Assembly (NCBI GenBank): GCA_043744375.1
Contig: JAYTUU010000139.1
Location: 1 to 16,204 of the forward strand
Length of the DNA stretch: 16,204 bases
Reading direction: 5' to 3'
Origin: CAIYPH01 sp043744375
GTDB lineage: Bacteria; Pseudomonadota; Alphaproteobacteria; Acetobacterales; Acetobacteraceae
Shown: positions 13,849-16,204 of the stretch, piece after piece
Position numbering within the stretch: position 1 is the first letter of the stretch
Layout of the letters: every line of letters begins with the position of its first letter
The notes under the pieces: generated by a model
Database searches by the model: none
What the model was told of the DNA's origin: nothing
The model's input: the letters and a program-made list of their open reading frames with translations, nothing else
Position numbers and translations under genes: made by a program

Positions 13849-14963
13849 CAGCGCACCTGCAATTCGGCTTGCAACGCGCCGGCGGCCTTGATCGACTGCA
13901 GGATGCTGATCATGTCCCGCGGCCCCACCCCGAGCGCATTCAGGCTGGCGACGAGATCGCGCAGCGTCACGTTCGCGTTGAGAATGCCGAGCTTCTTGTC
14001 CGAACTGTCATCCACCTGGATGTTCGTCCGCCCCACCGTCGTCGTTGTGCCGTTCGACAGCGGCCCGGGTTGGCTCACCTCCGGCGTCTCGGTCACCCGG
14101 ATCGTCAAATTCCCCTGCGCGATCGCCACCGTGCTCACCCGCACATTCGCCCCCATCACGATCGTCCCGCTGGCCTCGTCGATCACCACCACCGCCGCAT
14201 TGTCGGGCTCCACCCGCAGTTCCAGGATCTGTGCCAGCGCCTCGATCACGTCGCGCCCGCCCAACTCCAGCGCCACGGTCCGCGGATCCGTCGCCCGCGC
14301 CGGCCCGCCCCCGAGTGCGGAGTTGATCGCCGCCGCAATCCGTCGTGCCGTCGTCAGATCGGGGTTGCGCAGGCCAAGCCGCATCGAGGGCTTGTTGCCG
14401 AGCAGATAGCCGACCTCGCGCTCCACCGTCGCCCCGTTGGCAATCCGTCCGGAGGTCGGCACGCCGCGCGACACCGACGCATTCGCCCCGCGCGCCGCAA
14501 TCGACGCCGTCGCCACCGCGCCCTGTGCCACCCCGTAGACCTCGCCATCGGCCGCCAGCAGCGGCGTCACCAGCAATATGCCACCGCTCAGGTCCTTCGC
14601 GTCCCCCAACGCCGAAACCGATACGTCGATCCGGCTGCCCGTCCGCGCGAAGGCCGGCAGATTGGCCGTGACCATCACCGCCGCGACGTTCTTGGTCTGC
14701 AGCTTGGTCTCCTGGTCACGCGTGTTCACCCCGAGACGTTCGAGCATACCGATCAGCGACTGCCGGGTGAACACTGCGGAATCAAGCTTGTCACCAGTCC
14801 CGTTCAACCCGACGATCAACCCATAGCCGACCAACTGGTTGTCCCGGATCCCCTCGACATCGGCGATGTCCTTGATCCGCACCTGGCCCATCGCCGGGCC
14901 TGACAACAGCAGAACGGCCAGCAGGAGAAGTGCAATCGGACGACGTAGGAGGTCGGTAATCAT
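13848..14963 (-). CDS. flgI: Flagellar P-ring protein
   Basis: This 371-aa protein is FlgI, which forms the P-ring around the flagellar rod in the peptidoglycan layer. It starts with a Sec signal peptide (basic LLRRP, hydrophobic IALLLLAVLLLSG, likely cleavage near PAMG/QVR at about residue 26). Family blocks follow: RIKDIADVEGIRDNQLVGYGLIVGLNGTGD, NVAAVMVTANLPAF and the C-terminal LVASLNALGVGPRDMISILQSIKAAGAL. Length is normal. I chose ATG 14963 over GTG 14975 because it gives a standard signal peptide; neither has a strong ribosome binding site. It heads the flgI-flgJ-FlgN-like operon behind a sigma-54 promoter. Confidence 0.95.
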   Translation of the reverse strand: MITDLLRRPIALLLLAVLLLSGPAMGQVRIKDIADVEGIRDNQLVGYGLIVGLNGTGDKLDSAVFTRQSLIGMLERLGVNTRDQETKLQTKNVAAVMVTANLPAFARTGSRIDVSVSALGDAKDLSGGILLVTPLLAADGEVYGVAQGAVATASIAARGANASVSRGVPTSGRIANGATVEREVGYLLGNKPSMRLGLRNPDLTTARRIAAAINSALGGGPARATDPRTVALELGGRDVIEALAQILELRVEPDNAAVVVIDEASGTIVMGANVRVSTVAIAQGNLTIRVTETPEVSQPGPLSNGTTTTVGRTNIQVDDSSDKKLGILNANVTLRDLVASLNALGVGPRDMISILQSIKAAGALQAELQVR

Positions 14964-14999
14964 TCGCGGCCACACTGGGATGATGATGAGCTAACAGAG

Positions 15000-15014
15000 G
15001 CAAGACATGTGCCA
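15000..15014 (-). promoter_or_regulatory. Sigma-54 promoter for the flgI operon
   Basis: On the minus strand TGGCAC (15009-15014), five bases (ATGTC), then TTGC (15000-15003) match the -24/-12 consensus TGGCAC-N5-TTGC exactly. Transcription should begin near 14988, about 25 bases before the flgI ATG. Sigma-54 (RpoN) with the activator FlbD drives middle/late flagellar operons in Caulobacter, which fits this operon. Enhancer sites were not identified. Confidence 0.85.
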
Positions 15015-15067
15015 CCTCCACCCCGCCGAAATCCGCCATCTCCACCGCCCAACGCCCAGGCACATTC

Positions 15068-15079
15068 TGCCGGGCGGCA
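15068..15079. promoter_or_regulatory. Short palindrome in the flgI-fliX intergenic region
   Basis: TGCCG (15068-15072) and CGGCA (15075-15079) form an inverted repeat around GG. It lies 25 bases before the fliX ATG and about 55 bases upstream of the flgI sigma-54 -24 element. It could be a flagellar-regulator site or chance in GC-rich DNA. Confidence 0.25.
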
Positions 15080-15103
15080 CGTTTTACCGCGCAGGAGACT
15101 CCC

Positions 15104-15520
15104 ATGGTTGACCTGAACCCCATCCGCACGGCCGGCCCGATCGGTCGGATCATCGCGCTCCGCCCGCGCGCGCCGCGCGCTGGCGGCTTCAATATCCCCG
15201 AGGACCTCGCCGCCGCCCCGGCACGCGCGAGCGCGCCGCCCAGCACCGTCTCACTGAGTGCTCTTCTGTCTCTGCAAAGCGAAGCCGAGCCCGTGCAGGA
15301 CCGCGCGGCCCGTCAGCATGGCCGCGCTTTGCTCGACGAGTTGAACACGTTGCATCAGGCACTGCTCGGTAACTTCCGCAATTTCAAAGGGTTGTCGGCA
15401 CTAAAAGATCTCGCCACCACCCCGCCCGCCGCCGCTGAGGACGCGCGATTGCGCGATGCCGTCGCGGAAATCACCCTGCGCGCCCGTATAGAGCTTGCCC
15501 GCTATGGGGCAGATCAGTGA
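15104..15520 (+). CDS. fliX: Flagellar assembly regulator FliX
   Basis: This 138-aa protein matches FliX in size, position and C-terminal pattern: RQHGRALLDELNTLHQALLG (75-94) and LRDAVAEITLRARIELARYG near the end. The N-terminal part is Pro/Ala-rich and variable, as is usual. In Caulobacter, FliX binds the sigma-54 activator FlbD and couples flagellar gene transcription to assembly. It is encoded divergently from flgI, exactly as here. ATG 15104 has AGGAG (15093-15097) upstream. FlbD itself is not in the window. Confidence 0.8.
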   Translation: MVDLNPIRTAGPIGRIIALRPRAPRAGGFNIPEDLAAAPARASAPPSTVSLSALLSLQSEAEPVQDRAARQHGRALLDELNTLHQALLGNFRNFKGLSALKDLATTPPAAAEDARLRDAVAEITLRARIELARYGADQ

Positions 15521-15553
15521 ATTCAGCCCACCCAACGCAAAAAACTGCCGCAA

Positions 15554-15572
15554 CCCCTTGGCGAGCAAGGGG
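15554..15572. other. Hairpin overlapping the dksA promoter region
   Basis: CCCCTTG (15554-15560) and CAAGGGG (15566-15572) pair around GCGAG. No T-run follows on the plus strand, so it is not a convincing intrinsic terminator for fliX. It overlaps the putative -35 box at 15558 and might be a regulator site. Confidence 0.35.
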
Positions 15573-15586
15573 ACCATGGCTATAAG
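15558..15586 (+). promoter_or_regulatory. Candidate sigma-70 promoter of dksA
   Basis: TTGGCG (15558-15563, 4/6 to the -35 consensus) and TATAAG (15581-15586, 5/6 to the -10 consensus) are separated by exactly 17 bases. Transcription would begin near 15593, giving a GC-rich dksA leader of about 113 bases that contains small dyads such as GCCGG-T-CCGGC. Confidence 0.5.
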
Positions 15587-15705
15587 CCGCCCGGACTGAC
15601 CGCTGCGGACCCATGCCGGGCCGGGCATCGCGCAAGCCGCTCTCGGCTCCGCGGCGCCGGTCCGGCAGCCTGCTAGCGGCCGCAACGACGCAGGATCGCC
15701 ACACC

Positions 15706-16122
15706 ATGATGGTCACACTGCCACCCGACTACCGACCCTCGGAGGACGAGGAGTTCATGAACCCGCTCCAGGTGGAATATTTCCGCCAGAAGCTGTTGAG
15801 ATGGCGCAGTGAACTCCTCCGCGACGCCGACGGAACCCTGGCCAGCCTGTCCGAAGGCGGCATTCTCGAAGCCGACATCACCGACCGAGCCAGCGTCGAA
15901 ACTGACCGTGCCCTCGAACTCCGCACCCGCGACCGCGCCCGCAAGCTGATCAACAAGATCGACCAGGCACTGATCCGCGTGGATTCCGGGACCTACGGCT
16001 ACTGCGACGAGTCCGGCGAACCGATCGGCCTGCGCCGCCTCGAAGCCCGCCCGATCGCGACCATGGCGATTGAAGCGCAGGAGCGGCACGAACGCATGGA
16101 ACGTGTCCATCGCGACGACTGA
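15706..16122 (+). CDS. dksA: RNA polymerase-binding transcription factor DksA
   Basis: This 138-aa DksA binds in the RNA polymerase secondary channel and, with ppGpp, adjusts transcription in the stringent response. The coiled-coil tip DxxD is intact (D57 and D60 in EADITDRAS), followed by ELRTRDRARKLINKID. The zinc-finger region is recognisable (GYCDESGEPIGLRRLEARPIATMAIEA), but only C100 remains; the other three positions are S103, A121 and A124. This reduced-Cys form is common in alphaproteobacterial DksA. I chose ATG 15706 (MMVTLPPDYRPSEDEEFMNP); AGGA (15692-15695) is a modest ribosome binding site, and ATG 15709 is an alternative. Confidence 0.93.
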   Translation: MMVTLPPDYRPSEDEEFMNPLQVEYFRQKLLRWRSELLRDADGTLASLSEGGILEADITDRASVETDRALELRTRDRARKLINKIDQALIRVDSGTYGYCDESGEPIGLRRLEARPIATMAIEAQERHERMERVHRDD

Positions 16123-16130
16123 CGTCGAAA

Positions 16131-16166
16131 ATTCTAAGATATCAACCCCATATCGGGGTATTCTAA
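16131..16166. repeat. AT-rich direct repeat flanking a small hairpin, downstream of dksA
   Basis: ATTCTAA occurs at 16131-16137 and 16160-16166. Between them ACCCC (16145-16149) and GGGGT (16155-16159) pair around ATATC. No T-run follows the stem, so termination is doubtful. The spacing and symmetry could fit a regulator site ahead of a downstream gene. Confidence 0.3.
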
Positions 16167-16169
16167 AGC

Positions 16170-16204
16170 ATGAGTTCCGCAATGGAACCGCACCAACGGG
16201 AGGA
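16170..16204 (+). other. Possible start of, or ribosome binding site for, the next gene
   Basis: An ATG at 16170 opens a frame to the window edge (MSSAMEPHQRE), with no clear ribosome binding site before it. GGGAGGA (16198-16204) at the very end is itself a strong ribosome binding site, so the true start may lie just beyond the window. The two readings cannot be separated here. Confidence 0.3.

Noticed and set aside
13162..14409. Plus-strand open frame of 415 codons opposite the flagellar genes
   Set aside because: Antisense to flgI, flgJ and the FlgN-like gene, all of which have family patterns and coupled starts.
15061..15090. Plus-strand sigma-54-like element before fliX (GGCACGTTTTACCGC)
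   Set aside because: The spacing between the GG and GC elements is off by one from the required ten bases, unlike the exact match on the minus strand.
15554..15572. Intrinsic terminator for fliX
   Set aside because: The stem is good, but no T-run follows on the plus strand, and the hairpin overlaps a plausible dksA -35 box.

Overview
This is a GC-rich window with strong G/C at third codon positions. Its gene content points to an alphaproteobacterium, most plausibly of the Rhodospirillales/Acetobacteraceae type. The evidence is a fliX gene divergent from flgI, a short flgJ lacking a muramidase domain, a DksA that keeps only one of four zinc-finger cysteines, and a Lys/Ala/Pro-rich histone H1-like protein. 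The genus cannot be fixed from sequence alone. No tRNA, rRNA, CRISPR array or insertion sequence was seen.

Layout. (1) Positions 1-279 carry no convincing intact gene: a strong hairpin (29-49) and a short minus-strand coding-like tail (117-227). (2) Positions 280-3558, minus strand, are a tight operon: a cyclic-amide hydrolase (hydantoinase/dihydropyrimidinase type) followed by two tandem N-carbamoyl-D-amino-acid-amidohydrolase-like enzymes. Together they would open a cyclic ureide and release CO2, ammonia and an amino acid. (3) Divergently, 3685-6373 encode PrpD-like and PrpC-like enzymes of the methylcitrate route for propionyl-CoA, ending in a textbook terminator. (4) A 300-base leader precedes a histone-like gene (6746-7177), which ends at a hairpin that can serve both strands.

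(5) Positions 7227-13110, minus strand, hold seven genes in near-perfect head-to-tail coupling (1- or 4-base overlaps, one 3-base gap). In transcription order they are a RibD-C/dihydrofolate-reductase-like reductase, a zinc-site-less MDR dehydrogenase, a degenerate 6-pyruvoyl/6-carboxy-tetrahydropterin-synthase-like protein, a GT4 glycosyltransferase, a SAM methyltransferase, then 3-oxo-tetronate kinase (OtnK) and 3-oxo-tetronate-4-phosphate decarboxylase (OtnC). The first five look like a biosynthetic cassette for a modified, glycosylated, pterin- or pyrimidine-derived small molecule. This is the best candidate here for an undescribed system.

(6) Positions 13160-14963, minus strand, are a flagellar operon (flgI, flgJ rod-binding, a FlgN-like gene) preceded by an exact sigma-54 promoter (15000-15014). 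fliX, whose product in Caulobacter works with FlbD to control sigma-54 flagellar genes, is divergent at 15104. dksA follows at 15706 with a plausible sigma-70 promoter. The window ends with a small repeat/hairpin region and what may be the start or ribosome binding site of the next gene.
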